A stretch of DNA of 64,000 bases from Shinella sp. CPCC 101442. GTDB taxonomy: Bacteria; Pseudomonadota; Alphaproteobacteria; Rhizobiales; Rhizobiaceae. Of this stretch, positions 18,409 through 26,488 are shown one piece after another. Location of the stretch: the NCBI RefSeq assembly GCF_024704725.1, contig NZ_JALIQS010000008.1:62001-126000 (forward strand). The letters are read 5' to 3'. The notes beneath the pieces were generated by a model that was given only the letters and a program-made list of their open reading frames with translations, ran no database searches and had not been told where the DNA came from. The position numbers and the translations under genes were made by a program. Each line of letters starts with the position of its first letter. Within the stretch, counting starts at the first letter, position 1.

Positions 18409-18426
18409 CTGAACCGAATGGTTCAG
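18409..18426. promoter_or_regulatory. Inverted repeat between response regulator and transporter operon
   Basis: CTGAACC-GAAT-GGTTCAG has perfect 7-bp arms. It lies 59 bases upstream of the response regulator start and 57 before the divergent gene. A second, wider dyad CTTGAG (18367-18372) and CTCAAG (18403-18408) abuts it. This is a good candidate operator. OmpR-type sites are usually direct repeats, so another protein is also possible. Confidence 0.45.
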
Positions 18427-18483
18427 GCTGTTGGCGGAGAAGGGGGCGTAAAACCGTACCCTCTGAAACCTAAGGAGACTTCG

Positions 18484-18978
18484 ATGTCCATTTCCGATAA
18501 CGCCAACACTTTGCATCACACCGACGCGCATCAACCCCCGCTGCCCCCGCGTGGACGCAAGCATGCCGCCGCATTCGGTCTGGCCGCCCTTGGACTCGTC
18601 GTTGGTGTGGTGGGTGGTGCCGGTGCAATGAAACTGGCAAGCCCGAGCATCGAGATGGCGCCCATGAGGCCAGTCGTGATTTCTGCGATGGCGGGCAACA
18701 GCCTCGTCACGATCAAAGGCAAGGTTGCCGAGATCTTTGGCAACAAGTTCGTGATCCAGGACGACACCGGCCGCGCGCTCGTTGAAACCGGCCCGGAAGG
18801 CGAGGGCGGGAAGCTTGTTGCTTCGAACGAAACCGTTACGGTACAAGGCCGATTCGATGATGGCTTCCTGCATGGCAGCTACATCGTTCATGAGGACGGG
18901 CGCACCGAGTCGCTCGGTCCCGCGAGCAAACCACCGCATCGTGGGCCGCTCGAAATGCTCAAGCACCTCAAGCTGTAA
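18484..18978 (+). CDS. Membrane-anchored periplasmic protein with OB-fold-like domain (164 aa)
   Basis: The start at 18484 follows AAGGAGACTTCG. A short cytoplasmic tail with RGRKHAAAFG is followed by one membrane segment (about residues 29-50) and a periplasmic domain of about 100 residues. That domain has a beta-rich pattern, VTIKGKVAEIFGNKFVIQDD, TGRALVETG, ETVTVQGRFDDGF and GSYIVHEDGRT, typical of small OB-fold/BOF-like periplasmic proteins related to cation or stress response. It is the first gene divergent from the two-component system. Its exact family is uncertain. Confidence 0.65.
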   Translation: MSISDNANTLHHTDAHQPPLPPRGRKHAAAFGLAALGLVVGVVGGAGAMKLASPSIEMAPMRPVVISAMAGNSLVTIKGKVAEIFGNKFVIQDDTGRALVETGPEGEGGKLVASNETVTVQGRFDDGFLHGSYIVHEDGRTESLGPASKPPHRGPLEMLKHLKL

Positions 18979-19110
18979 CCAAGCGAATAAAGCTGTGGAT
19001 ATGCGATGAAGTTGACGGCGGGATAAGAGCATCGAACACGCCGCTCCCACCCGCCGTTTACGGCGGCCATAGAAGCATTTCCAGACGTGCTCATTCTTTC
19101 GGAGGCCGGC

Positions 19111-20367
19111 ATGCAGCGATCTCAACATACCCATCTTGCCGGCCGTTCGCTTGTTGCACTCGCCGCTTTGAACTTCTTTCTCGCCGACGCCCGCGACGGG
19201 CTCGGGCCGTTTCTCGATGGCTTTCTCGCCACTCATGGATGGTCTCCGATGACCTTGGGGATGCTGGCGACGATCGGCGGCGTTCTCGGGATGGTTGCGA
19301 TGCCCCTGTTCGGTGCCTGGGTCGATTCATCTCGCCACAAGCGTGCCCTGATCGTGATGCCAGTCGTGCTGGTTACGGGAGCAGCACTGTGGACATTGTT
19401 TGCGCCCAACAACTGGTCCGTCTTCGGTGGACAATCCGTGACAGCCGTAGTCGGTGCGGTCGTCGGGCCCGCCCTGATGGGCCTGACGCTTGGACTTGTC
19501 GGCGAGAAAGCATTCTCCCGCCAAGTCTCTCGAAACGAGTTCTGGAACCATGTTGGCAATGTTGTCTCGTTGGTGGGCATCTATTTCGTCACTCTTGCCT
19601 TCGGGATCGACGGTGTCGTTGGTCTGATGATCGTGACTGCGATAGCAGCGATATTTGCTGTCGCAGCGATCGATCCCGACAAGATCGATCACAAGGTCGC
19701 GCGGGGGCTGGGACACGATAACGGCGCGCCAGGACCGTCAGGTTTTTCCGTGCTTGCCGGGAGCAGGGGCCTTATCCTCTTGGCCGTCACCCTCATGATA
19801 TTTCATTTCGGCAACGCTCCGATGAGCCGGCTGATCGCTCAGGACTTTTCGATACAACTCGGCACGCCGTTCAGGACGACGGCTATCATCACCGGCATTT
19901 CTCAGGTTGCGATGATCGTCATGGCGCTGGCAGCGCCGTTCCTTATCCGGCGCTTTGGTCTTGCCACGATCTTTGTCATCGCTTTGGTCGCTCTGCCGAT
20001 CCGCGGTGCGATCGCCGGAGCATTCGATGGCTTTATGTCCATCTATCCTGTTCAGATCCTCGACGGCGTCGGTGCAGGGCTGATTGGCATCGCCACGCCA
20101 ATTGCAGCTGAGAGGATCCTGTCTGGAACAGGCCGCTTCAACGTGGGGCTTGCTGCGGTCATGACGGTTCAGGGTGTCGGCGCATCGTTCAGCAACGTCG
20201 TCGCGGGATGGCTGACCAACTTTGGGGGCTATGGCCTGGCCTACTGGGTGCATGGCGGCTTCGCAGTATTGGCACTTGCAGCGTTCGCCGCCGGACACAA
20301 AAGCATTGCTCCGTCGTCAAAGGGTGATGACGCAGCCGCCACCCCCTCGGCGGTCGCGGTGAACTAA
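19111..20367 (+). CDS. MFS transporter
   Basis: A 418-aa major facilitator with about 12 membrane segments. The N-terminal half has LNFFLADARDGLGPFLDGFL and the loop-2 signature region GAWVDSSRHKRALIV (the D-R-K-R pattern of MFS loop 2-3); the second half has RRFGLATIFVIAL. The start at 19111 follows GGAGG. The stop overlaps an in-frame ATG of the next transporter, so they are one operon. The substrate is unknown; the context suggests an exporter that responds to the divergent two-component system. Confidence 0.85.
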   Translation: MQRSQHTHLAGRSLVALAALNFFLADARDGLGPFLDGFLATHGWSPMTLGMLATIGGVLGMVAMPLFGAWVDSSRHKRALIVMPVVLVTGAALWTLFAPNNWSVFGGQSVTAVVGAVVGPALMGLTLGLVGEKAFSRQVSRNEFWNHVGNVVSLVGIYFVTLAFGIDGVVGLMIVTAIAAIFAVAAIDPDKIDHKVARGLGHDNGAPGPSGFSVLAGSRGLILLAVTLMIFHFGNAPMSRLIAQDFSIQLGTPFRTTAIITGISQVAMIVMALAAPFLIRRFGLATIFVIALVALPIRGAIAGAFDGFMSIYPVQILDGVGAGLIGIATPIAAERILSGTGRFNVGLAAVMTVQGVGASFSNVVAGWLTNFGGYGLAYWVHGGFAVLALAAFAAGHKSIAPSSKGDDAAATPSAVAVN

Positions 20368-20396
20368 TGACATCGCAGACCCATGGAGAGGTGAGC

Positions 20397-21632
20397 ATGA
20401 TCTTGACCTGGGTGATTTCGGCACTGACGGTGCTCGGCGTCGTAGCACGCCCGTTTCGGTGGCCGGAGGCAGTCTGGGCGGTAAGCGGTGCGCTGCTGCT
20501 GATTGCCGTCGGTTCGATAGGCTATGCCGATGCATGGTCCGGTGTTGCCAAGGGCTTCGATGTATATCTTTTCCTGATCGGCATGATGATGCTGTCGGAG
20601 CTTGCCCGTCAGCAAGGGCTGTTTGATTGGCTCGCGTCCGTCGCGACCTCCCATGCGAACGGGTCGCCGAGGCGCTTGTTCGTCCTGATCTATGCCGTCG
20701 GTATTGTGACGACCGTATTCCTGTCCAACGACGCAACGGCCGTCGTGCTGACGCCAGCGGTATACGCCGCTTGCCGGGCCGCAAGGGTCAAAGACCCGCT
20801 GCCCTATCTTCTGATTTGCGCCTTCATCGCCAACGCAGCCAGTGTCGTTTTGCCGATATCCAACCCGGCAAATCTCGTTATCTTCAGCAACGGAACAATG
20901 CCATCGCTGACACATTGGCTATCGATGTTCGCTCTTCCCTCGGCCACGGCGATTGTCGTGACCTTCATCGCCCTTTACTGGAGTCAGCGCTCGGCACTCG
21001 CAGCCGACACGATTGTCGCAGCTGAATCCGCGGCCCTCGGAAGCAGCGCGCGTCTTACCGGGATTGCGTTGGTGGTGACTGCGATCGTCATGGTTGGATC
21101 CTCCGTGCTTGGCTGGGATCTTGGACCACCCACCTTCGCCGCAGGTCTTTTGTCGACAACCCTTGTCCTTCTGATTGAACGCAAGGGGCCGCAGATGCTC
21201 CTGCGAGATATCTCCTGGAGCGTCTTGCCACTTGTCGCCGGGCTATTCGTCCTCGTCGAGGCACTGGAGACGTCCGGGCTGGTAGAATGGCTGGCATCTC
21301 TGTTGACGAGTGTCACTTTGGCGTTTCCGGCATCAGGGCCAGTTGCCGTGGGAGCGCTCGTCGCGCTCGTTACGAACCTCGTCAACAATCTACCTGCCGG
21401 GTTGGTTGCCGGCGGCGTGGTCCATAGCGCTCAAGGCAGCGACACGATGGCTGGGGCCGTTCTCATCGGGATCGATCTCGGGCCAAACCTCTCGATCACG
21501 GGCTCACTTGCCACAATCCTATGGCTTAACGCACTTCGCCGGGAAGGGATTGAAATGACGGCCTGGGCGTTTATGAAGCTGGGCGCCATCGTCATGACGC
21601 CTGCGTTACTCGCTTCGCTGCTTGTCTTATAA
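20397..21632 (+). CDS. ArsB/SLC13-type membrane transporter
   Basis: A 411-aa ion-transporter-superfamily protein resembling ArsB and related permeases: about 11 hydrophobic segments, VFLSNDATAVVLTPAVY in the first half and LVTNLVNNLPAGLVAGG in the second, the paired Asn-rich re-entrant hairpins of the family, plus ISNPANLVIF and GPNLSITGSLATILWL. ATG 20397 with GGAGAGGTGAGC upstream is preferred to the ATG at 20367. No arsR, arsC or arsH is near, so arsenite is only one possible substrate; other oxyanions or dicarboxylates cannot be excluded. Confidence 0.82.
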   Translation: MILTWVISALTVLGVVARPFRWPEAVWAVSGALLLIAVGSIGYADAWSGVAKGFDVYLFLIGMMMLSELARQQGLFDWLASVATSHANGSPRRLFVLIYAVGIVTTVFLSNDATAVVLTPAVYAACRAARVKDPLPYLLICAFIANAASVVLPISNPANLVIFSNGTMPSLTHWLSMFALPSATAIVVTFIALYWSQRSALAADTIVAAESAALGSSARLTGIALVVTAIVMVGSSVLGWDLGPPTFAAGLLSTTLVLLIERKGPQMLLRDISWSVLPLVAGLFVLVEALETSGLVEWLASLLTSVTLAFPASGPVAVGALVALVTNLVNNLPAGLVAGGVVHSAQGSDTMAGAVLIGIDLGPNLSITGSLATILWLNALRREGIEMTAWAFMKLGAIVMTPALLASLLVL

Positions 21633-21840
21633 GCGCGCCTCAAGTTGGAGAGCCGGACTTTCATAGGTCTGCCGACGGATTTTCGCGTCTTTGTCACAAC
21701 ATCCGCAGTGACGGGGCGGCAGTTGTCCGCCTCCTTTCAAGACCTAACTCTCATACCGTTGCGGGCCGGTCAAAAGGGCAAGTGCCCCTTGGCTCGTACT
21801 TGGCATGGTGGCGCCCTGCGCGCCAACAATCACCTGTCAA

Positions 21841-22464
21841 TCAATGAAGCAGTCCGTCAGCGTCGAAATCCTCCCAGTCTGGAAGGCCCGATGCGGGATC
21901 GTTTGTGCCACTGTCCGCCTTTTTCGACCGCTTGCTTTTCTTCGACGGCCGCGCCAGCTTCGCCTGATACGTGGCATTCCTCTTCTCCGCCCTCGCTTCG
22001 GCATCCTCCACCCGCCACTCATCGACAGCTCCACGATTGAGGAGCTCGTCGACGACTGACGGTTCGAAGACATGGAAGGTGATCTGACGAGCCCGCCCGG
22101 CCAGCCTGACTGTCCTCGTCCCGGCGCTAGGTAGGCGCCCGTCCGCAAGCCAGCGATGGCGCTCGCTGGTCTTCATGCCGAGAATGTCTTGAATCTCGCG
22201 CGGGATGACAGGTAAGAATTGGGCGTCATCCAGCGTTTGCGTGACCACAGATACCGCGGCGTTAAAAGCGGATCTTTCATCGGTCGGCATCACGAGAACG
22301 AGATCAACTCCTTCGAGCGAGATCGTTTTCTTCGAGATAGCGGGCAGACGCGCCTGTATCTCCTGCAGTATGCCCTTCGCGCGAACGGACGATCCCATCG
22401 TGGCATCGGGCGTTAGGGTCCACCTTCTCATCAGCATGACGTCGTTCTTTTCGTGTTTTGGCAT
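21841..22464 (-). CDS. Hypothetical protein with possible helix-turn-helix (207 aa)
   Basis: The central part (about residues 80-150) has FLPVIPREIQDILGMKTSER, then HRWLADGRLPSAGTR, a layout like excisionase/MerR-type winged helices where a tryptophan and a GRLP turn follow the recognition helix. The C-terminal 50 residues are Lys/Ser-rich and end with an acidic tail (DWEDFDADGLLH). Start at 22464 (MPKHEKND) is a choice by composition; the ribosome site is weak. No family name is recognised. The convergent neighbour is the ArsB-type transporter. Confidence 0.5.
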   Translation of the reverse strand: MPKHEKNDVMLMRRWTLTPDATMGSSVRAKGILQEIQARLPAISKKTISLEGVDLVLVMPTDERSAFNAAVSVVTQTLDDAQFLPVIPREIQDILGMKTSERHRWLADGRLPSAGTRTVRLAGRARQITFHVFEPSVVDELLNRGAVDEWRVEDAEARAEKRNATYQAKLARPSKKSKRSKKADSGTNDPASGLPDWEDFDADGLLH

Positions 22465-22594
22465 GTCGCCTAGATGGTGCGCCCGGCATTGATGGTCAAT
22501 GCACTGCCTTTCGCCCGCTGGTCGATCCCTTTCACATGCCACTGCGGAATACCCGGAACAGGAAGGGCCACCTTCAACTTGTATCGCTCAAAAC

Positions 22595-22615
22595 CGCTGC
22601 CGGTTCACGGCAGCG
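22595..22615. terminator. Strong hairpin left of the IS30 element
   Basis: CGCTGCCG-GTTCA-CGGCAGCG has a perfect 8-bp stem. On the minus strand it is followed by GTTTTGAG, a weak U tract, so it may terminate minus-strand transcripts coming from the IS30 side. A structural or target-site role is also possible. Confidence 0.35.
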
Positions 22616-22678
22616 CCGAAAGATCGAACGTGGTTCCATAAGGTATCTTATGTGATTTTTGTATGTAGCCGGGTGGGT

Positions 22679-23784
22679 TCAAGGATGAAGTGCGACTTGC
22701 GAATGATGCCAATGGGTTATCAGTCGCAAGGACGCTGTCATGAAACGCACCTACTCCCATCTTGATTTGAACGAACGCCGCAGGATCGCCCGCTGGCGCC
22801 ACGCCGGCCTGAGTATCGATATCATCGCGGAGAAACTTGGACGTCATCGCTCGACGATCTTCCGCGAGGTTCGGCGAAACGACTATATCGACAAGGAATG
22901 GCCTGATCTCAGCGGCTATCATTGCACGACGGCGCATGACATGGCGTGTGAGCGTCGTGCCAAGTTGAGGAAGCTTGCCCGCTTCTCGCATGTCCGCCAG
23001 TCCGTCATTGAGCGGATCGTGCACGGCTGGTCGCCGCAACAGATCGCCGGTCGGATGCGGCTGGAGCGCCATCCGATCTCGGTCAGCCACGAGACGATCT
23101 ACAAGTTCGCCTATTCGCCGGATGGTCACGCGATCAAGCTCTGGAAACATCTGCCGGAACATCGGGCTCGACGCCGGGCGCGGCATGCGAGGCGCCGGCA
23201 TGGCCAGCGTTTCAGCCCGGACCTCAACATCCTGCGCCGCCCGGATGTGGTTGCCGATCGCAGGCAGTTCGGACATTGGGAATGCGACCTGATCCAGTTC
23301 CGCCAGAAGTTCGGCAAGGCGAACGTGACGTCGTTGGTCGAGCGGGTCAGTCGTTTCGCCGTTCTCTTTCGCAACAACGACCGGCAATCCCGCCCGATCA
23401 TGGAGCGTCTCATCAGCGTGCTGCAGGCCCTGCCCCATCGCGCGCGCCGGTCGATCACCTTCGATCGTGGCACAGAGTTCACCGACTGGCCCTACCTCCA
23501 GGCCGGCATCGGCTCCGCGACGTGGTTCTGCGACCCGCAATCACCCTGGCAGAAGGGCACCGTCGAGAACACGAACGGACGGGCCAGGAAATGGCTTTCG
23601 AGGGATATCGATCCGCTCTCGATCAGCGAACAGGACCTGAAGGAAATCTGCGACCGGCTGAACACGACGCCACGCAAGTGCCTCGGCTACAAGACACCGG
23701 CCGAGGTCTTCCGCCAGAAGCTGCTCGCGCAGATGCGATCGGGAGGATAGGATCAACGAGCCCGCAAGTCGCGCCTTGGCTTGA
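22679..23784 (+). mobile_element. IS30-family insertion sequence, apparently intact
   Basis: About 1.1 kb around one transposase gene. Terminal inverted repeats are imperfect: left TCAAGGATGAAGTGCGACTT with GCG following; right (reverse complement) TCAAGCCAAGGCGCGACTTG. The inner 10 bp GCGACTTGCG are identical at 22692-22701 and, inverted, at 23763-23772. The exact ends and any target duplication are not certain. The size is normal for IS30 elements. Confidence 0.7.
22740..23750 (+). CDS. IS30-family transposase
   Basis: A 336-aa transposase. The N-terminal helix-turn-helix (YSHLDLNERRRIARW and GLSIDIIAEKLGRHRSTIFR) binds the ends. The DDE core shows HWECDLIQF (first Asp), SITFDRGTEFT (second Asp) and SPWQKGTVENTNGRARKW (Glu), with the IS30-typical spacing of about 33 residues between the last two. 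No frameshift or stop, so it may be active. ATG 22740 opens directly after the left end. Confidence 0.93.
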   Translation: MKRTYSHLDLNERRRIARWRHAGLSIDIIAEKLGRHRSTIFREVRRNDYIDKEWPDLSGYHCTTAHDMACERRAKLRKLARFSHVRQSVIERIVHGWSPQQIAGRMRLERHPISVSHETIYKFAYSPDGHAIKLWKHLPEHRARRRARHARRRHGQRFSPDLNILRRPDVVADRRQFGHWECDLIQFRQKFGKANVTSLVERVSRFAVLFRNNDRQSRPIMERLISVLQALPHRARRSITFDRGTEFTDWPYLQAGIGSATWFCDPQSPWQKGTVENTNGRARKWLSRDIDPLSISEQDLKEICDRLNTTPRKCLGYKTPAEVFRQKLLAQMRSGG

Positions 23785-24085
23785 GCTCACAGTGCGGATC
23801 GCCAGGGTCGTTTCCTTCTGCTCAATCACCGTGGCTCCATGTGCGGGCTCGATGGGGCAGGTCTGACCGGAGACCGGCTTCGCCTCGACCTCTATCCCGC
23901 AACGGCGCTGCGAAACTTTCATCCCCTGACGGCTCCGCCGCCATTCCTCGCGAGACAAGAAAGTGTCTTCGCGCCGCCCTCCACGTTGTTCCGGCCCTAC
24001 GGGTGCGGTCCGGTCGTCACCGGCCTTTGCGACTGCCATCGAGGCCGCAATAGAGCGACCCGAAACAGCAACAAGGAATACGACA
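23785..24085. other. Leader region of the DUF736 gene
   Basis: No gene is supported. Frames on both strands have uneven composition. The last part has AAGGAATACGACA just before the DUF736 start. A promoter for that gene should be here; none was pinned down. Confidence 0.4.
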
Positions 24086-24397
24086 ATGGCTACCATCGGC
24101 ACCTTCACCTCCACCGAGAACGGCTTCACCGGCCAGGTCCGCACCCTCGCCCTCAACGTCAAGGCTCGCATCGCCCGCATCGAGAACCCCTCCGACAAGG
24201 GCCCGCAGTTCCGCATCTTCGCAGGAGCCGTCGAATTGGGCGCAGCCTGGCAGAAGCGCTCCAACGAGAGCGACCGCGACTACCTCTCGGTCAAGCTCGA
24301 CGATCCGAGTTTCCCCGCTCCCATCTATGCGACGCTCTCCGAGGTCGAAGGTGAAAATGGCTACCAGCTGATCTGGTCCCGCCCAAACCGCGACTAA
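24086..24397 (+). CDS. DUF736 family protein (103 aa)
   Basis: A complete member of a small family frequent on alphaproteobacterial plasmids and conjugative islands: [20 protein letters not shown] opens it, followed by [17 protein letters not shown], then [11 protein letters not shown] and the end [12 protein letters not shown]. It is predicted soluble and beta-rich. The function is not known. The start follows AAGGA. Its presence supports the plasmid nature of the window. It stands alone, with a GC-rich hairpin region (24408-24435) after the stop that may terminate it. Confidence 0.88.
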   Translation: MATIGTFTSTENGFTGQVRTLALNVKARIARIENPSDKGPQFRIFAGAVELGAAWQKRSNESDRDYLSVKLDDPSFPAPIYATLSEVEGENGYQLIWSRPNRD

Positions 24398-24940
24398 GAT
24401 CGATAGGCTCCCCCCGAAAGGGCGGGGCCTCGCTCTTCTCCAGGATCAAGCTAGAGACAGGCATCCAGCCCGTCTCCGGCTTTTTGGGTGCCGCACGAGA
24501 GGGGATGTTAGCTGAGAGAGGCCAAGTTTGCCGTGACGGGCGCACAGCCCCAAGGACTTGGCGGTGCCCCCAAATGATGCGCGTTACGGCTCCTCCGCCG
24601 GCCGCTCGCGCGGGAGACACGCGCTCCATGACCCACGCGCTCGCAACGGCTGCGGAGTCAGTGCCAACAACGGGTATCAGTCTGGGACGGTTGACGCCCT
24701 GCACTATGTCAGCTACCTCTCGTGTCACAGCGATAAATGCGCTGTCGTAGGCGTTACCGTCATCCAACGCGTCCTTTGTCGAGAGGGTCCCAGCAGGGAA
24801 ATCTCGGGAATGAAGGCGCGGTGAACTCACTTCCTTCCACGGTATCTTGGCGGCTGGCATCAACCCGGCGTGTGAAGAACTGTATCGGTCGGACAACGAT
24901 GCCGTGGCCTTTCCTGCAACGTCTAGGAAAGACACCCACA
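24398..24940. other. Gene-poor stretch between DUF736 and the SDR gene
   Basis: A GC-rich imperfect hairpin near 24408-24435 (GGCTCCCCCCGAAAGGGCGG then GGCC) probably terminates DUF736. After it, long frames exist on both strands (for instance minus 24291-24941) but none has a good start, ribosome site or recognised family. It could hold a decayed gene. Confidence 0.4.
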
Positions 24941-25696
24941 ATGCAAATGACTGACAACACCATCCTTATCACCGGCGGCACAAGCGGGATCGGACGGAAG
25001 CTCGCGGAAGCATTTCACGACCGGGGAAACCGGGTTATCGTGACAGGGCGGCGACGCGACCTGCTTACCGATATCTGCGAACACCGCCCCGACATCGTAG
25101 GACTTCACCTTGATCTTACGGACCCCGGGTCCATCGCCGCTGCCGCCAAGGATATTCGCGATCGATTCCCGGAGCTGAATGTTTTGATTGCAAATGCCGG
25201 GATTTCCCGTAGCGAAGACGTAACATCCCCTGACTGGAATGCATCGACAGGCGAAGAAATTGTGCAGACCAACATCTTGGGCGTCATACGAGCGGTCGCT
25301 GCCTTCTTGCCGGCCTTGAAGACGCAGAGAGCTGCTGCCATCATAGCGACAAGCTCCGCGCTTGCCTTCGTGCCACGAGCGGAATTCCCTGCTTACTGTG
25401 CAAGCAAGGCTTTTCTGCACACATGGCTCATCTCACTACGTCACCAGTTGCGCGGTGTACCTTTGGAGGTTTTGGAACTATCGCCGCCGTACGTCCAGAC
25501 CGAGCTGACTGGCTTCGCCCAAGCGAAGGACCCTCGTGCGATGCCTTTGGCCTCATATGTGGATGAGGTGATGGCGATGCTGGAGAGGAACCAACATCCG
25601 GGCGGAGAGCTTGTCCTCCCGCGCGATCAGCCGCGTCGGTGGGCCGAGCGCGACGGTACCTATGAAAGCTTGTTTGCCATCATGAACCCGGCCTGA
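24941..25696 (+). CDS. SDR-family oxidoreductase
   Basis: A 251-aa short-chain dehydrogenase/reductase of the DltE/YciK-like branch. It shows the NAD(P)-binding motif TGGTSGIG at residues 11-18, the RR after the second strand (TGRRRDL, suggesting NADP), NAGIS near residue 86, a catalytic Ser (ATSSALAF) and YCASKA with the catalytic Tyr and Lys. The start at 24941 follows TAGGAAAG. The C-terminal PRDQPRRWAERDGTYESLF is typical of DltE-like members. The substrate is not known. It is monocistronic and ends at a strong hairpin (25718-25751). Confidence 0.88.
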   Translation: MQMTDNTILITGGTSGIGRKLAEAFHDRGNRVIVTGRRRDLLTDICEHRPDIVGLHLDLTDPGSIAAAAKDIRDRFPELNVLIANAGISRSEDVTSPDWNASTGEEIVQTNILGVIRAVAAFLPALKTQRAAAIIATSSALAFVPRAEFPAYCASKAFLHTWLISLRHQLRGVPLEVLELSPPYVQTELTGFAQAKDPRAMPLASYVDEVMAMLERNQHPGGELVLPRDQPRRWAERDGTYESLFAIMNPA

Positions 25697-25717
25697 CAAC
25701 GACGGCCGCCTGCTGCA

Positions 25718-25751
25718 GCGGCCGTGGAACGCTTCAGCGTTTCATGGCCGC
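25718..25751 (+). terminator. Long hairpin after the SDR gene
   Basis: A 15-bp stem (GCGGCCGTGGAACGC pairing with GCGTTTCATGGCCGC, two G-U pairs) with a TTCA loop lies 22 bases after the SDR stop. There is no T tract, so it may be a transcript-stabilising 3' end or a weak terminator. Confidence 0.55.
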
Positions 25752-25969
25752 TTAGGTCGGAAGCGGTACTTGTGTGTTTAATGGTGCCTATTTGCGGACC
25801 GCCTTTGAGGTCAACGAGCGTGGAACTGACATGGCAGCAAGGATCGCATTTCTCACGCGGAATTGCTACGCTTCTGCAATATATGGCGAACATCACTTCT
25901 AATTTTTAGAGGTTTTAGTGGAACGTTTCTTTGATGAACCTTCCTTTAGTTTTTAAGCAGCGCGCGATG

Positions 25970-26227
25970 CTAAGGGTTTTTCGATCCGATTGTCCGATAT
26001 CCGCGTCGGCGTTTCTGTCTGATAAGAGCGAGGAAGAGTTGGACCGCGTCCTGCTCTCGCTCGAAATTATGAACCTTGGCTTGCCCGCTTGTCCCAATGC
26101 GTCCCCACCGACGCATCAGGCATGCCTCACCGAACAGGTTCGGTTCGATCGACAGCGCGTAAAAGCGTGCCATGTTTTTTTGGGCATCCGTGCGTTCGAC
26201 ATAGAGGTGATAGGGTTGAGCGATCAT
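25970..26227 (-). CDS. Stand-alone WGR-domain protein (85 aa)
   Basis: Nearly the whole protein is one WGR domain: YHLYVERTDAQKNMARFYAL, NLFGEACLMRRWGRIGTSGQ and then FEREQDAVQLFLALIRQKRRRGY. The WGR motif itself (RRWGRIG) is intact. WGR domains are known from PARPs and as small bacterial proteins often found on plasmids; they bind nucleic acids. The start at 26227 follows a weak site (CTGGGTGC). It lies next to, but convergent in function with nothing obvious from, the traG end. Confidence 0.85.
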   Translation of the reverse strand: MIAQPYHLYVERTDAQKNMARFYALSIEPNLFGEACLMRRWGRIGTSGQAKVHNFEREQDAVQLFLALIRQKRRRGYRTIGSKNP

Positions 26228-26273
26228 GCACCCAGAATCGCGCGAACCGTTTCCGGCGTCCAACGAGACTTTT

Positions 26274-26297
26274 GAATCGATCGCCGGGGATCGATTC
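26274..26297. terminator. Perfect 9-bp hairpin between the WGR gene and traG
   Basis: GAATCGATC-GCCGGG-GATCGATTC followed by AGTTTTGTG on the plus strand. It lies upstream of the WGR gene (46 bases) and about 190 bases past the traG stop. It may act as a terminator on the plus strand or as an operator of the WGR gene. Confidence 0.45.
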
Positions 26298-26488
26298 AGT
26301 TTTGTGAAGAATTGACCGTGCCCAGGTGTGGCATCAATCTTCGTGGTACGCCTCTAACTACTGACGTAAACGAGGCCTGCAAGTGGTCTTCGCCGAAACC
26401 GGTGATGATCCTCCCAGAGGCAAATCAGATTGAGCGCTCGCTAGGTCAGACTGATCCCCTCTCAAACGACTGTCTGATTGAGACGCGG

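Noticed and set aside
18226-19236. Minus-strand frame of 336 codons crossing the response regulator promoter
   Set aside because: It covers the divergent control region and lies opposite the OB-fold-like gene; the plus-strand gene has an excellent ribosome site and a signal anchor.
20397-21632. Calling the transporter arsB with arsenic resistance
   Set aside because: The fold fits the ArsB/SLC13 superfamily, but no other ars gene is present, so the symbol and substrate are not justified.
22605-23540. Minus-strand frame of 311 codons inside the IS30 element
   Set aside because: Shadow of the transposase, whose DDE motifs are complete.
24291-24941. Minus-strand frame of 216 codons between DUF736 and the SDR gene
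   Set aside because: No start signal, overlaps the DUF736 3' end, composition uneven. It could be a decayed gene, so the stretch is described as gene-poor rather than assigned.
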